Assembly (NCBI RefSeq): GCF_036170895.1
Contig: NZ_CP108036.1
Span: 3,658,001 to 3,722,000 of the forward strand
DNA: 64,000 bases
Direction: 5' to 3'
Source of the DNA: Streptomyces erythrochromogenes
GTDB lineage: Bacteria > Actinomycetota > Actinomycetes > Streptomycetales > Streptomycetaceae
Part shown: one piece after another, positions 24,224 through 36,200 of the stretch
How the letters are laid out: every line of letters starts with the position of its first letter
How positions within the stretch are numbered: the stretch's first letter is position 1
Made by a program: the position numbers and the translations under genes
The notes under the pieces: generated by a model
The model's database searches: none
What the model was told of the DNA's origin: nothing
Seen by the model: only the letters and a program-made list of their open reading frames with translations

Positions 24224-27200
24224 GTGACAGGCAGGATGCGGGACCGGACTGTGAGGTGGGCCGTGAGGGGCACGGAGGGGTCCGGCCGTCGCCGACACCG
24301 CTGGGGGAGGGCCGGCGCGTCGATGCTGCTGCTGGCGCCCTTGCTCGCGGTGACGGCGGCCGCCGGACCGGGCGACGCCGGGGCGCAGCCCCTCGCGGCC
24401 GACGCCGGGAGCAGCCGGGTCGCGTACGCCGGTACGCGCCACCGGAGCCTGGGGCGGGTGGCGGGCGACAAGACCGACGCCAGCACCCCGCTGTTCGGCG
24501 ACGGACCGGCCCACCTGGACGTCCAGCCGTCGGCGCTCGGCGACCAGCTCGTCTTCGCGAGCCGCCGCGACGAGAAGACCCCGCAGGTCTACCTGCGGTC
24601 CGCGGACGGCTCGGTACGCCGGCTGACCAGCGGCATGGACGCGGGCAACCCCCGGCTGACCCCGGACGGGCGGTCGGTCGTCTTCGACTCGGCGCACCGC
24701 GCCGCGGCCGGCGGCGTCCAGCGCGACCTGTGGCTCGTGCGCACCGACGGCACCGGCCTGACCCGGCTGACCGACACCCCCGCGAACGAGGAGCACCCGA
24801 CCGTCTCCGCGGAGGGCGGACGCCTGGCGTACTCCTCCGACGGCGACCGGGCCGCCGGAGCGCAGGTCTACGTACGCCCCCTGCGCGGCGGCGCCGCCAC
24901 CCGGCTCACCGACCCGGCAGGCGGCTCGGCCACCGAGCCCGTGTGGAACCCGGTCGACGACGCGACGAACCGCGACGTGATCGCCTACACCGCCACCGGG
25001 GCCTCCGGGCCCCGCCTGCGGTGGACGAACGGGCGCACGGACGGGCAGCTGCTGGCCGGCGCCCAGGCCGGCTGGCGGACCCGGGGGGCAGCGTGGCTGC
25101 CCGACGGGAACGGCCTGCTCTTCCTCAGCCCCGACCGCACCTGTGACTGCAAGGGCGACTGGGACCACGTCTTCCAGGTGCCCGCACACTCGGCGGGCAC
25201 CCCGAAGCTCGTGTACAGCGAGGACCGCGAGGTCGGCTCGCCCACCTGGCTCGGCCCCCTCAACGGCGGCGGCGCCGTCGTCGAGCGGATCTCGGCGGGC
25301 GGCCCGCACGTCGTGACCCTGCAGGACGCGCGGATGGACGGCTCCGACCCCCGTGACCTCAATCTGACGATCCTGAACGAGGACCCGGCGGCCGACACCA
25401 ACACCGACCCGGCCAAGGACCCGCTGTTCCAGCCCGGCCCCGACTTCGACCCGTGGACGGAGCGGCAGAACTACACGCCCGACGGGCGCAGGATCGTGGT
25501 GACCCGCTTCGAGGGCAAGCCCGGCAGCCGGATCCAGCGGATCTGGATGGCGGACGCCGACGGCACCAATGCCGCGGCCCTGCCGCTCGCCGGCCGCGGC
25601 CCCAAGGACTGGGACACCGACCCGACGTTCTCCCCCGACGGCAGGTACCTCGCCTTCACCCGTACGTCGCCCGGCGGCGTCGGCCAGGCCGCCGGCCCCG
25701 GGCGCATCCTGATCGCGGACGCCGCGACCGGCGCGATCCGCGGCGAGATCGTCCCGCCCGCGGACCAGCCCAAGGGCGGCGACGCCCAGCCCACGTGGTC
25801 CTCCGACGGCACGACGCTCGCCTTCACCCGCAACCTGGTGATCAACGGCAACGGCGGCAACAAGCACATCTGGACCGTGCCCGTGGACCACCTCGACCGG
25901 CAGCGCGACCTGAGCGCCACGATCTGCTTCGGTGCCTGCGAAGTCATCGACGACAGCCCGGCGTTCTCCCCGGACGGCACCACCGTCGCCTTCAACCGCA
26001 AGAACGGCGGCGGCCGCGTCGACGAGCGCAGCGGCATCCTGCTCGCCTCTGCGGCGGGCGGCACCTGCCGGGTCCTGCTGCCCGACGCCGCCCGCGACAG
26101 GCCGGGGGCCTGCGGCCGCGAACTGCCCGAGACCACCGGCAACGGCCCCTACCAGCCCCGCGACGCCGCCTGGACCGCCGACGGCAAGTCCCTGGTGCTC
26201 ACCGGCCGCGGCTCCCGGGCCGCCAACAGCCCGGAGAAGCTGAAGCTGGTCGACGTCGCGACCGGCGCCCACAACCTGCTCGTCACCGGCCTGCCGGGCC
26301 GTCAGAAGGAACCCGGCGTGCAGCAGTCGGTGGACCTCGCGGTGCGGGCGCCCGACAAGAGCGCGCCGCTCACCGTCGGCGGATCGGCCACCGTCCGGGT
26401 GGACGTCGTCAACCAGGGTCCGGCGGCCTCCCCCGGCACCCGGCTGACCGTCGCGCCCCCGCTCGGCGTGAGCGTCACCGCGCTCACCGCACCCGGCACG
26501 CCCGGCGCCACCTGCGACGCCGCCGCGCTGACCTGCACCCTGGGCATCGTGCCGCCCGGCACCACCGTCCCGGTGACCGTCACCCTCACCGGTGTCACCC
26601 CCGGCGACCAGCCCGTGGAGTGGTCGGTCACCGGCACCGTCCTCGACCCCCGCCCCAGCGACAACGCCGGCCGGACCGTGGTGCCGGTGCGCGAGGCCCC
26701 CGTACCCCCGAAGCCGACGCCGACTCCGCCCACCCCGACGCCGGCCCCGCCCACGACCCCGCCGACGAACCCGCCCACGACGCCCACTCCCGCACCGCAG
26801 CCGCCCGCGCCCAAGGCCGGCCCCGGGGTGAGCATCACCGCGCAGCCGAACCCCGGCTACGTCGGCGGACGCGTCGTCGTCACCTTCACCGTCGCCAACG
26901 GCCGCAGTGCCCTGGCCACCGGCCTGCGGCTGCGCATCGCGCTGCCCGAGGGCGTACCCCACGACGGGCCGCCGCCGGGCTGCGACCGGAACGGGACGTG
27001 CACGCTGCCCGACCTGGCACCGGGCGCCCGCAGCGTCCTGCGGGTCGTCCTCAGCCCCGACAAGGCGCTCACCGGCCAGGTCACCGCGAACCTCACCACG
27101 ACCGGCACGGACGCCGACCCCGGCGACAACACCGCCCAGCAGCAGCTGCGCATCCTCCAGCCGCGCATCGTCGCCGTCCCGCCGATCGGCAGGCCCGGCT

Positions 27201-27460
27201 TCGTCACCTCGGTACGCGGCGAGGACTTCCCGCCCGGCGTGCCGGTGCGGTTCGCCTGGAAGCCGGGGATCACGGCCGCGGCGGCACCGACCGTCCCCCA
27301 GGCCGACGGCACGTTCATCGGCCAGCTGCTGATCCTCGCCAAGGACCAGACCGGCCCGCGCGTCATCACCGCGAGCGGTCCCGGCTTCTCCCCCGTACAG
27401 ACCGACTTCCTCGTGGTCAACGGCACGGTGCAGCCGCCCGACGAGGTGAGCCGCCGGTGA
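24224..27460 (+). CDS. Secreted beta-propeller (TolB/WD40-like) protein with CARDB/DUF11-like domains, CIS locus
   Basis: A 1,078-residue exported protein. After a signal peptide (about residues 30-55, ASMLLLAPLLAVTAAAGPGDAGAQP) come repeated TolB/PD40 propeller motifs, for example NPRLTPDGRSVVFDS, DPTFSPDGRYLAFTR, QPTWSSDGTTLAFTR and SPAFSPDGTTVAFNR, to about residue 690. Two immunoglobulin-like DUF11/CARDB domains flank a Pro/Thr-rich linker (about 825-865), and a final beta domain ends the protein. No membrane anchor is seen. Start is GTG 24224 or ATG 24236; both are in frame. The stop overlaps the next gene by GTGA. It is probably an outer-face partner of the injection system; no catalytic motif is visible. 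Confidence 0.8.
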   Translation: MTGRMRDRTVRWAVRGTEGSGRRRHRWGRAGASMLLLAPLLAVTAAAGPGDAGAQPLAADAGSSRVAYAGTRHRSLGRVAGDKTDASTPLFGDGPAHLDVQPSALGDQLVFASRRDEKTPQVYLRSADGSVRRLTSGMDAGNPRLTPDGRSVVFDSAHRAAAGGVQRDLWLVRTDGTGLTRLTDTPANEEHPTVSAEGGRLAYSSDGDRAAGAQVYVRPLRGGAATRLTDPAGGSATEPVWNPVDDATNRDVIAYTATGASGPRLRWTNGRTDGQLLAGAQAGWRTRGAAWLPDGNGLLFLSPDRTCDCKGDWDHVFQVPAHSAGTPKLVYSEDREVGSPTWLGPLNGGGAVVERISAGGPHVVTLQDARMDGSDPRDLNLTILNEDPAADTNTDPAKDPLFQPGPDFDPWTERQNYTPDGRRIVVTRFEGKPGSRIQRIWMADADGTNAAALPLAGRGPKDWDTDPTFSPDGRYLAFTRTSPGGVGQAAGPGRILIADAATGAIRGEIVPPADQPKGGDAQPTWSSDGTTLAFTRNLVINGNGGNKHIWTVPVDHLDRQRDLSATICFGACEVIDDSPAFSPDGTTVAFNRKNGGGRVDERSGILLASAAGGTCRVLLPDAARDRPGACGRELPETTGNGPYQPRDAAWTADGKSLVLTGRGSRAANSPEKLKLVDVATGAHNLLVTGLPGRQKEPGVQQSVDLAVRAPDKSAPLTVGGSATVRVDVVNQGPAASPGTRLTVAPPLGVSVTALTAPGTPGATCDAAALTCTLGIVPPGTTVPVTVTLTGVTPGDQPVEWSVTGTVLDPRPSDNAGRTVVPVREAPVPPKPTPTPPTPTPAPPTTPPTNPPTTPTPAPQPPAPKAGPGVSITAQPNPGYVGGRVVVTFTVANGRSALATGLRLRIALPEGVPHDGPPPGCDRNGTCTLPDLAPGARSVLRVVLSPDKALTGQVTANLTTTGTDADPGDNTAQQQLRILQPRIVAVPPIGRPGFVTSVRGEDFPPGVPVRFAWKPGITAAAAPTVPQADGTFIGQLLILAKDQTGPRVITASGPGFSPVQTDFLVVNGTVQPPDEVSRR

Positions 27461-28161
27461 TCCACGAGGTCGACGAGGGGCTGCGGCGGCTGCTCGCGGA
27501 ATCCGGTCTGGAGGCGTCGGGCGTCGAGGTCGTCTTCGACGCGCCGACCCGCGACTGGGCCGCCCGACGCAGCGCTCCCACCGTCTGCGTGTTCCTGTAC
27601 GACATCCGGGAGGACCCGACCCGGCGCGGCAGCGGCGCGGGCGAGGTGTACGACGCGGACGGGTTCGTCGTCGCGCGCCGCACCCCGCCGCGCTGGTTCG
27701 AGCTGACGTACCTGGTCACGGCCTGGGCGAGCCGGCCGCAGGACGAGCACCGGCTGCTGTCCCAGGTGCTCTCCTGCCTCGTGGCCACCGACACGCTGCC
27801 CCCGCGCCTGCTCACCGGGACGCTCGCCGACCTCGGCCTGCTCGTGGACGTGGACGGGGGCGGCACCGGCATGGACGCGCCGGCCGCCTCCGACGTGTGG
27901 TCGGCGCTCGGCGGCGAACTGAAGCCGTCCCTCGGGCTGCGCGTGAAGGCCCCGCTGGCCGGCATCAGCAAGGTCACGGCGCCGCCGGTCACGCAGGGCC
28001 TCGTCGTGAACTCCGTACCGCAGGCCGGACCGGACGGCGACGGGAGCCCGCGCCGGCTGCGCTACGTCGAACTGGGCGCGCCGGGGCCGGAAGGCTTCGG
28101 CGGCTCCCGGGAACGGCCCAAGGCTCCCGCCCGCCGCCGACGAGGAGAACGCCAGCCGTGA
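27457..28161 (+). CDS. cis16: Pvc16/DUF4255 family tail terminator (cap) protein
   Basis: The 234-residue product begins VIHEVDEGLRRLLAESGLEASGVEVVFDAPTRDWAARRSAPTVCVFLYDIRED, the hallmark of the DUF4255/Pvc16 N-terminal domain; WFELTYLVTAWASRPQDEHRLLSQVL follows. In Photorhabdus virulence cassettes and related particles this protein caps the end of tube and sheath. The C-terminal 60 residues are disordered and basic. GTG at 27457 overlaps the upstream stop by four bases and its own stop overlaps the ATPase start likewise, so the three genes are translated together. Confidence 0.88.
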   Translation: MIHEVDEGLRRLLAESGLEASGVEVVFDAPTRDWAARRSAPTVCVFLYDIREDPTRRGSGAGEVYDADGFVVARRTPPRWFELTYLVTAWASRPQDEHRLLSQVLSCLVATDTLPPRLLTGTLADLGLLVDVDGGGTGMDAPAASDVWSALGGELKPSLGLRVKAPLAGISKVTAPPVTQGLVVNSVPQAGPDGDGSPRRLRYVELGAPGPEGFGGSRERPKAPARRRRGERQP

Positions 28162-30353
28162 CGCACACCCTCCGGCCCCCGGCACCGGACCGGGAGCAGG
28201 CCCGGGAGCAGGACCCGGACCGGGACCTGGACCGGGACCGGGACCTGGACCTGGACCCTGCCCGCGGGGACGAGGTCCCGTACCTGTGGGCACGGCTCCG
28301 GCTCGTCGAGGAACGGGTCCGGCTGGCCGTGGAGCTCCGCCGCGCCGTCGACCCCGACCCGGACGACCCCTACCGGGGCCAGTACCTCACCCCCGAGGCG
28401 GTCGCCCGGATCCTGGACGAGGGCGAGGAGCACGGCCCCGGCCTGCCCGCCCTCGCCCCGGCCGGCCCGCCGCCGCCCGGCTCGCCGCTCGGCGTCCTCG
28501 CCACGCGCTTCGGGCTGGACCCCCTCGACGTGGACCTGCTCCTGGTCGCCCTGGCCCCGGACCTGGACGCCCGGTTCGAGCGGCTCTACGGCTACCTCAA
28601 CGACGACCTGACGCGCCGCCGGCCCACGGTGGGGCTCGCCCTCGAACTGTGCGGCCGCGGCCGGTCCGCCGCCGCGCGCTTCCGGCTCTCCCCCGGCGCA
28701 CCGCTCGTCGCGGGCGGCCTGCTGGAGGTCACCGAGCCCGAACGGCCGCCCCTGTCCCGGGTACTGGCCGTCCCGGACCGGGTCACCGCCCACCTGCTCG
28801 GCGCCGCCGCGCCCGATCCGCTCCTGGCCGAGGTGCTCGGCGAGGCCACCGACGACCCGGCCGTCGACCCCGGCGAGCTGCACCGGGCCGCCGCCGCGGC
28901 CGGGAGCGGCACCGGCCACGTCCACCTGCGCACCCGTGGCGGCGACCCCGAGGGCCTGGCCGCGGCCGCACTGCGCGCCCGCGGGCTGCGCCCCCTGGTC
29001 CTGGACCCGGCGGCGCTGACCCACCGCGCCCACGCCCTGCCCGCGCTCGCCCGCGCCGCGGCCCGCGAAGCCCGGCTGCTGGGCGGCGGCGTGCTGCTCG
29101 GGCCGCTGGAGGCACTGCCCGACAAGCCCGACGAGCGGGCCCACGTACTGCGCACCCTGTGCACGGTGCTGCGGGGCATCCCCCTGTTCACGCACGGCAC
29201 CAGCGGCTGGGAGCCCGCCTGGGCGGCCGCCACCCCCGTCTCCCTGACGGTGGCGGCGCCCTCCCCCGACCGGCAGGCCGTGCGCTGGCGGCACGCGCTG
29301 GAGCGGGCCGCCGCCGAGCACGGCGGTACGGACGAGGCAGGCGGCGAGGGTGCGGCGGGCGGGGCGGAAGCGCTCGCCCGGTCCGTGTCCGCGCACCGTC
29401 TCGACGCCGGGCAGCTGCGGCGCGCCGCCGACACCGCGTCGCGCACCGCCGCCCTCGACGGCCGTCCCGTCTCCCCCGACGACCTGCGGACCGCCGTACG
29501 GGCACAGAACGGCGCGGGCCTGGCCCGCCTCGCCCGCCGCGTGGAGCCGGCCGTGGGCTGGGACGACCTGGTGCTGCCCGCCCCCACCCACCGCCGGCTG
29601 CGCGACCTCGCGGTGCGCGCGCGCCACCGCGACCAGGTGCTCGGGCAGTGGGGCATGCGGCCCGGCGGCGGACGCGGACGCGGGGTGATCGCACTGTTCG
29701 CGGGCTCCTCCGGCACCGGCAAGACCATGTCCGCCGAGGTGGTCGCCGCCGACCTGGGCATGGACCTGTACGTGGTGGACCTGTCCACGGTCGTCGACAA
29801 GTACGTCGGCGAGACCGAGAAGAACCTGGAACGGATCTTCACCGAGGCGTCGGCCGTCAACGCCGTGCTGCTCTTCGACGAGGCCGACGCGATCTTCGGG
29901 AAGCGCTCGGACGTGAAGGACTCCCACGACAAGCACGCCAACATGGAGTCGGCCTACCTGCTCCAGCGCATGGAGTCCTTCGACGGCATCGCCATCCTGA
30001 CCACCAACCTGCGGGCCAACCTCGACGAGGCGTTCACCCGCCGCCTCGACGTGATCGCGGACTTCCCGGTGCCCGACGCCGCCCAGCGCCTCGCCCTGTG
30101 GGAACGCTGCCTGGGCGACCGGCTGCCCCGGGCCGACGACGTCGATCTCGGCTTCTGCGCCGACCGGTTCGAACTGGCCGGGGGCTCCATCCGGGCCTGC
30201 GCGGTGACGGCCGCCTACTTCGCGGCCGCGTCCGGTGAGCCGCTGACCATGCGCCAGGTGATGACCGCCGTCGCCCAGGAGTACCGCAAGCTCGGACGCC
30301 TGGTCCTGGAGGGCGAGTTCGGACCGTACCTGGGACAGGTCACGGACGTGTGA
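28158..30353 (+). CDS. cis15: CIS-associated AAA+ ATPase (Pvc15-like)
   Basis: A 731-residue cytoplasmic ATPase. The first 35 residues are Asp/Arg-rich; the N-terminal half is a family-specific region with a degenerate ATPase fold. The C-terminal AAA+ module has Walker A GSSGTGKT at residues 516-523, Walker B LLFDEADAIFG at about 571-581 and a sensor/arginine region (TTNLRANLDEAFTRRLDV). Every contractile injection system of the eCIS type has such an ATPase, thought to help assembly or disassembly. GTG start in a GTGA overlap with the cap gene. It ends 166 bases before the sheath gene, a gap that may carry the main structural promoter. Confidence 0.92.
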   Translation: MTHTLRPPAPDREQAREQDPDRDLDRDRDLDLDPARGDEVPYLWARLRLVEERVRLAVELRRAVDPDPDDPYRGQYLTPEAVARILDEGEEHGPGLPALAPAGPPPPGSPLGVLATRFGLDPLDVDLLLVALAPDLDARFERLYGYLNDDLTRRRPTVGLALELCGRGRSAAARFRLSPGAPLVAGGLLEVTEPERPPLSRVLAVPDRVTAHLLGAAAPDPLLAEVLGEATDDPAVDPGELHRAAAAAGSGTGHVHLRTRGGDPEGLAAAALRARGLRPLVLDPAALTHRAHALPALARAAAREARLLGGGVLLGPLEALPDKPDERAHVLRTLCTVLRGIPLFTHGTSGWEPAWAAATPVSLTVAAPSPDRQAVRWRHALERAAAEHGGTDEAGGEGAAGGAEALARSVSAHRLDAGQLRRAADTASRTAALDGRPVSPDDLRTAVRAQNGAGLARLARRVEPAVGWDDLVLPAPTHRRLRDLAVRARHRDQVLGQWGMRPGGGRGRGVIALFAGSSGTGKTMSAEVVAADLGMDLYVVDLSTVVDKYVGETEKNLERIFTEASAVNAVLLFDEADAIFGKRSDVKDSHDKHANMESAYLLQRMESFDGIAILTTNLRANLDEAFTRRLDVIADFPVPDAAQRLALWERCLGDRLPRADDVDLGFCADRFELAGGSIRACAVTAAYFAAASGEPLTMRQVMTAVAQEYRKLGRLVLEGEFGPYLGQVTDV

Positions 30354-30519
30354 CCAGGAGGGCGGGCCGGGCGGTCCCGCTGCCTGGACGGCCGGGCGGG
30401 GGTGCCCGAGAGGGCAGCGGACTTGCCCCTGACCAGGATCGAATTCCCCTGCCTGCGACGGCTTGCGCGCGGAAGGCTGTGACCCAGACCTGATTGCAAG
30501 ACGTGACGAAGGAGCGAGC

Positions 30520-32079
<1,560 letters not shown>

Positions 32080-32135
32080 CCCTGCCGGTCGGCGGCACCA
32101 GCATCACCGGCAGCAAGGAAAGGTGAAGGACAGTC

Positions 32136-32576
32136 ATGGCAGAGGGCGATGCTCTTTCCACCCATATCTTCGGCGTGCAGCTCGGCGGCTACCTGGTCGA
32201 ATCGATCCAGGAGATCAGCGGCCTGACCGTCGAGGAAGAGGTCGTCGAGGTCCGCCAGGTCAGCGCGGAGGGCAAGCAGATCATCCGCAAGCAGCCCGGC
32301 GCGCGCCAGGCGGGCGAGGTCACGATCACCCGGGGACTCGACAAGAGCAGCGAGTTCACCAAGTGGATCAAGGAGACGCTGAACAACGGCGCCGTCGACA
32401 CCGCTCGGCAGAACCTCACGATCGAGATCAAGGACTCCACGGGCGCGACCATCCGCCGCATCCAGCTGATGCAGGGCTGGGCCTCCAAGTGGGAGGGCCC
32501 CTCCCTCAAGGCCGGCGAGTCCGCCGCGGCCACCGAGTCCGTGACCATCGTGTTCGAGGAGATCATCGTCGAATGA
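32136..32576 (+). CDS. cis1: Inner tube protein (gp19/Hcp-like)
   Basis: The 146-residue product is a phage tail tube protein of the gp19 family: short N-terminus (MAEGDALSTHIFGVQLGGYLVESIQEISGL), beta-barrel sequence EVVEVRQVSAEGKQIIRKQPG and the final strand TESVTIVFEEIIVE. Hexamers stack to make the channel inside the sheath. It follows the sheath gene by 56 bases and overlaps the next gene by four bases. Confidence 0.95.
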   Translation: MAEGDALSTHIFGVQLGGYLVESIQEISGLTVEEEVVEVRQVSAEGKQIIRKQPGARQAGEVTITRGLDKSSEFTKWIKETLNNGAVDTARQNLTIEIKDSTGATIRRIQLMQGWASKWEGPSLKAGESAAATESVTIVFEEIIVE

Positions 32577-33070
32577 GGCGTCGCACGGTGACCGCGGGCA
32601 GCCTGGAGGAGATCCTCCAGGTCACGGCGCCCGCCCAGGCCCCGGAGCAGGCGGCGGCACCCCCGGCCGCCGCCGCTCCGGCCCCCCGTGAGGACCACGG
32701 GCTGCGCACGGAGTTCGAGTTCGAGCTCCCGCGCGGCTACGTGGACGAGGCGGGCACGGTGCACCGGCACGGCTCGATGCGCCTGGCCACCGCGCGCGAC
32801 GAGCTCCGCCCGCAGATCGACCTGCGGGTCAAGGAGAACCCGGCGTACCTGAGCGTGGTGCTGCTGAGCCAGGTGATCACCCGGCTCGGCACCATCACCG
32901 ACGTGCACGCCGGGGTCGTCGAGCGGATGTACGCGACCGACGTCGCGTTCCTCCAGGACTTCTACCGGCGCGTCAACAGCGAGGGCCACACCCGCGCGGC
33001 GGTCACCTGCCCGCACTGCGACGGCGGCTTCGAGGTCGACCTCTCCGGTGGGCGCCTGGGGGAATCGTGA
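32573..33070 (+). CDS. Putative tail assembly protein, CIS operon
   Basis: A 165-residue protein with a disordered Ala/Pro-rich segment (about 25-42), then a folded part starting LRTEFEFELPRGYVDEAGTVHRHGSMRLATARDEL. A conserved-looking single CPHC motif lies near the C-terminus (TCPHCDGGFEVDLSGG). It sits in the place that tail assembly chaperones hold in contractile phages, between the tube gene and the long repetitive protein. ATG overlaps the tube stop (ATGA). The assignment as chaperone rests on position and on resemblance to phage tail assembly proteins, not on a search. Confidence 0.65.
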   Translation: MRRRTVTAGSLEEILQVTAPAQAPEQAAAPPAAAAPAPREDHGLRTEFEFELPRGYVDEAGTVHRHGSMRLATARDELRPQIDLRVKENPAYLSVVLLSQVITRLGTITDVHAGVVERMYATDVAFLQDFYRRVNSEGHTRAAVTCPHCDGGFEVDLSGGRLGES

Positions 33071-33225
33071 CGTACGCGCTCCCCCGGCTCCGGGAGGAGA
33101 TCGCGTACATCGCCTACCACTTCCACTGGCGGCGCGACGAGATCCTCGACCTGACCCACGGCGAGCGCCAGGACTGGGTCACCGAGATAGCTCGTATCAA
33201 CACCCGTGTGAACGAAGGCGGTTGA
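33067..33225 (+). CDS. Small CIS-operon protein, 52 residues (DUF6760-like)
   Basis: A GTG start in a GTGA overlap opens a 52-codon gene. The product is helical and charged: LPRLREEIAYIAYHFHWRRDE, then ILDLTHGERQDWVTEIARINTRV. It resembles the short DUF6760 proteins and the second half of phage tail chaperone pairs, which act at the inner membrane or on the tape measure protein during tail assembly. Overlap with the gene before and a four-base gap to the gene after make it a certain member of the operon. The gene is easy to miss because of its size. Confidence 0.75.
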   Translation: MTYALPRLREEIAYIAYHFHWRRDEILDLTHGERQDWVTEIARINTRVNEGG

Positions 33226-33229
33226 GCAG

Positions 33230-36200
33230 ATGGCATGGCGGGACAGGCTGCGCCGGCGCACCGCCGTGCCGGACGCCGCTGCCGCTGGGGCGGCCGCGGC
33301 CCAGGACGGCGCCGCCGCGCGGGACGCCGGGTCTGCCGGGCCCTCCGGGACCTCCGGATCCGCCGTGCCGGGCGACTGGGACGGCGGCTGGCGCATGACC
33401 GCGCCGCCCCTGCTGACCGTCTCGCGGTCGGTCACGGGCGTCAGCGACGGTCTCGCCTTCCGTGCAGGCCTGGCCGCGTGGCGCAACCCGTCGTTCGACA
33501 CGGGGCTCGCCCACGGCCTGCTGCCGTCCGCCCCCGCGGGACTCGTCCGCGGGGTCGCCCGCCCCGCCACCGCCCACCCCACCCACAGCGGCGGCGGCCC
33601 GCTGCTGCTGCGGGCACTACCCGCCGAGCCCACCGAGCCCGGTGCGGACCGGCAGCCCGGTCAGGCGGGACCGCCCGCACGCGAAACCCCCCAGATCCAG
33701 CGCCGCACCCGCCCCGGCACCACCGCGCCGAGCCGGCCCGCGTCCGGGTCCGGGTCCGGGTCCGGGTCCACGTCGGCCGAGAACCGCGGCGCGCCCACCG
33801 GCACCCCGGGCCCGGTCGTCTCGCGCGCCGTGACCCGCGGCAACGCGGGCACGTCCCCGCCGCCCGCGACGGCTCCGGAACCCACGTCCGCGTCCGCATC
33901 CGCGGCGGGCACCGCGGCACCGTCCCGCGGCACCGATCGCGCACAGCCCCGGACCACGGCCTCCGGCGCCGCGACGTCGGGCGGGTCCTCGGCTGCGGCC
34001 GGTACGCGGGGCCTGACGTCCACGCACTCCGCAGCCGTGCTCGGGGCGTCCGCGCCTGCCGTGCAGCGGGCCGCCGAGCCCGGCCGTTCGGCGACGCCCG
34101 CGCAGTTCCCGGTGGTCCGCCGGATCGCGGTGGTCCCCGGACCATCCGCCGCCGAAGGCGTGTCCGGCGCGCCCGTCCAGCGCGCCGCGGACGCCCGGCC
34201 CGCTCGTACGGCCGAGGGGGCTCCCGACACCGCCCACACCGCCGTGGTCCGGCCGCGCCCGGTCGGGCGCCCGCTCACCGCCGCCCGGGTCCCTGCCACA
34301 CCCCGACGCCGCGTGGCCGCTGTCCGACCCCCCGTCGCGCCCGCGTCCGGCCCGGACACACCGGTGCAGCGTGCGCAGACCCGCGCCCCGCTCGGCACCC
34401 CGCCCACCGAGCTGCCGCCCGCGGCCACGCCCTCGACAGCCCCCGTCCCCCCTGCCGCACCTGCCATGCCGATGGTGCAGCGCCAGGCAGAACCGACTGC
34501 CACCGGTCCGGCGGCCGAGGAGCCGGTACGCACCCGCGCACCGCTCGGCGCCCCGCTCACCGAACTCCCGCCCACCCCGGCGCCGCCGAACCCCGCACCG
34601 GCCACCTCGGGCCCCGCCATGCCCACCGTGCAGCGACAGACAGAACCCGCAGCGAACGGCCCGACGGCCGAGAAGCCCATGCGCACCCGCGCCCCGCTCG
34701 GCGCACCCCTTCCCGAGCTCCCGCCCACGGCCTCGGTGCAGCGCCAGGCGGAGCCCGCGGCGAGCGGCCCGGCACCGGCGGCCGCCATGCCGACCGTGCA
34801 GCGACAGGCCGAGCCCGCGGCGAACGGCCCGGCACCCGATCCGGAGAAGCCGGTACGCACCCGCGCGCCCCTCGGCGTCCCGCTCACCGGACTCCCGCCC
34901 ACCCCGGCGCCGCCGAACCCCACGCCGACCACCTCGGGCCCCGCCATGCCCACCGTGCAGCGACAGACAGAACCCGCAGCGAACGGCCCGACGGCCGAGA
35001 AGCCCATGCGCACCCGCGCCCCGCTCGGCGCCCCGCTCACCGAACTCCCGGCCACGGCAACGCCGTCGAGCCCCGCAGCGCCGGAATCCACCCCGGCCCT
35101 GCCCACCGTGCAACGGCGCACGGAACATGCGGCGAGCGGACCGGCACCGGCGGCCCCGGGCCCGGCGATGCCCACCGTGCAGCGACAGGCAGAACCTGCG
35201 GCGAACGGCCCGACGGCCGAGAAGCCCATGCGCACTCGCGCCCCGCTCGGCGCCCCGCTCACCGAACTCCCGGCCACCGCGACGCCGTCCAGGCCCGCGC
35301 CGACGGCCCCGGGCCCCGCCATGCCCACCGTGCAGCGACAAGCAGAGCCCGCGGCGAGCGGCCCCGCGACCTCCCCCGCCGGGCAGTACCGGGCAGGACC
35401 CGCGGAGCGGTCCGTGCCGCGCGTGCGCTCAGGGCTGGGGGCGCCCCTGTCCTCGCTGCCGGCGAGCGCCGACGTGCCCCGGGCCGCCGCCGCGCGACCG
35501 CAGGCGCCCTCCGTCCACGCACCCCTGCTGGGCGGCGCGGGCGGCGCCCACCGCCGTACCGGCGCCCCGCCGGTCCAGCGGGCCACCGCCACCGCCACCG
35601 CCCCGCCGCGGTCGGGCCCGGTCCCGCTCGTCGCCGCCCGCGCCGTCGGAGCCGTCGGAGCGGTCGGAGCGACGGCCGCGCCGGACGCGCCCCGGTCCCT
35701 CCAGCTGCTGCCGGCACGGCCCCTGGCCCTCGGCACCCGTGATGTGGCGGGCATGGGCAGCGCGCCCGCCGCCCCCCGCCCGGCCGGTCGGCCCGTGGTC
35801 CCGGCGCGCTGGTCCGCGCCGTCGGCCCCGTCGGCCCCGTCCGCCGCCGCCCCGCAGCCGATCCAGCGTGCCGTGGCCCCGGCCCCCCGTACCGCCGCCC
35901 CGCGCCCCGCACGCGCCGTGCGCCCGGCGCCCGCGTCGGCCGCGGCCCCCGCCACGGCGGCGGCTCCCCTGCCCGTGACCGGCCCGTACACGCCACCGCT
36001 CGTGGTCCAGCCGGCCCCCGCCGCCGCGGCCGCCGGATCCGTACCCGTCGTACGGCCCAGGGCGTCGGCCCCCGCCGCCGTCCCGGGCCCGGCCGTCCCC
36101 GTACCCCCGCCGGGCACCGGCCCGCCACCCCCCGTACAGCGCGACACGGGTCGGACCGGCCGGACCGGTCCCGGCCCGGCCGGCCCCGCCGCCGCGGCCC

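Noticed and set aside
23270..26962. Minus-strand open frame of 1,230 codons antisense to the regulator and propeller genes
   Set aside because: It reads through two real genes and has shadow composition (Gly/Arg/Val-rich, no domains). The plus-strand genes have signal peptide, propeller and HTH motifs.
30354..30519. Promoter of the CIS structural operon
   Set aside because: The 166-base gap is the right place, but no convincing -35/-10 pair could be chosen by eye, so no feature is listed.
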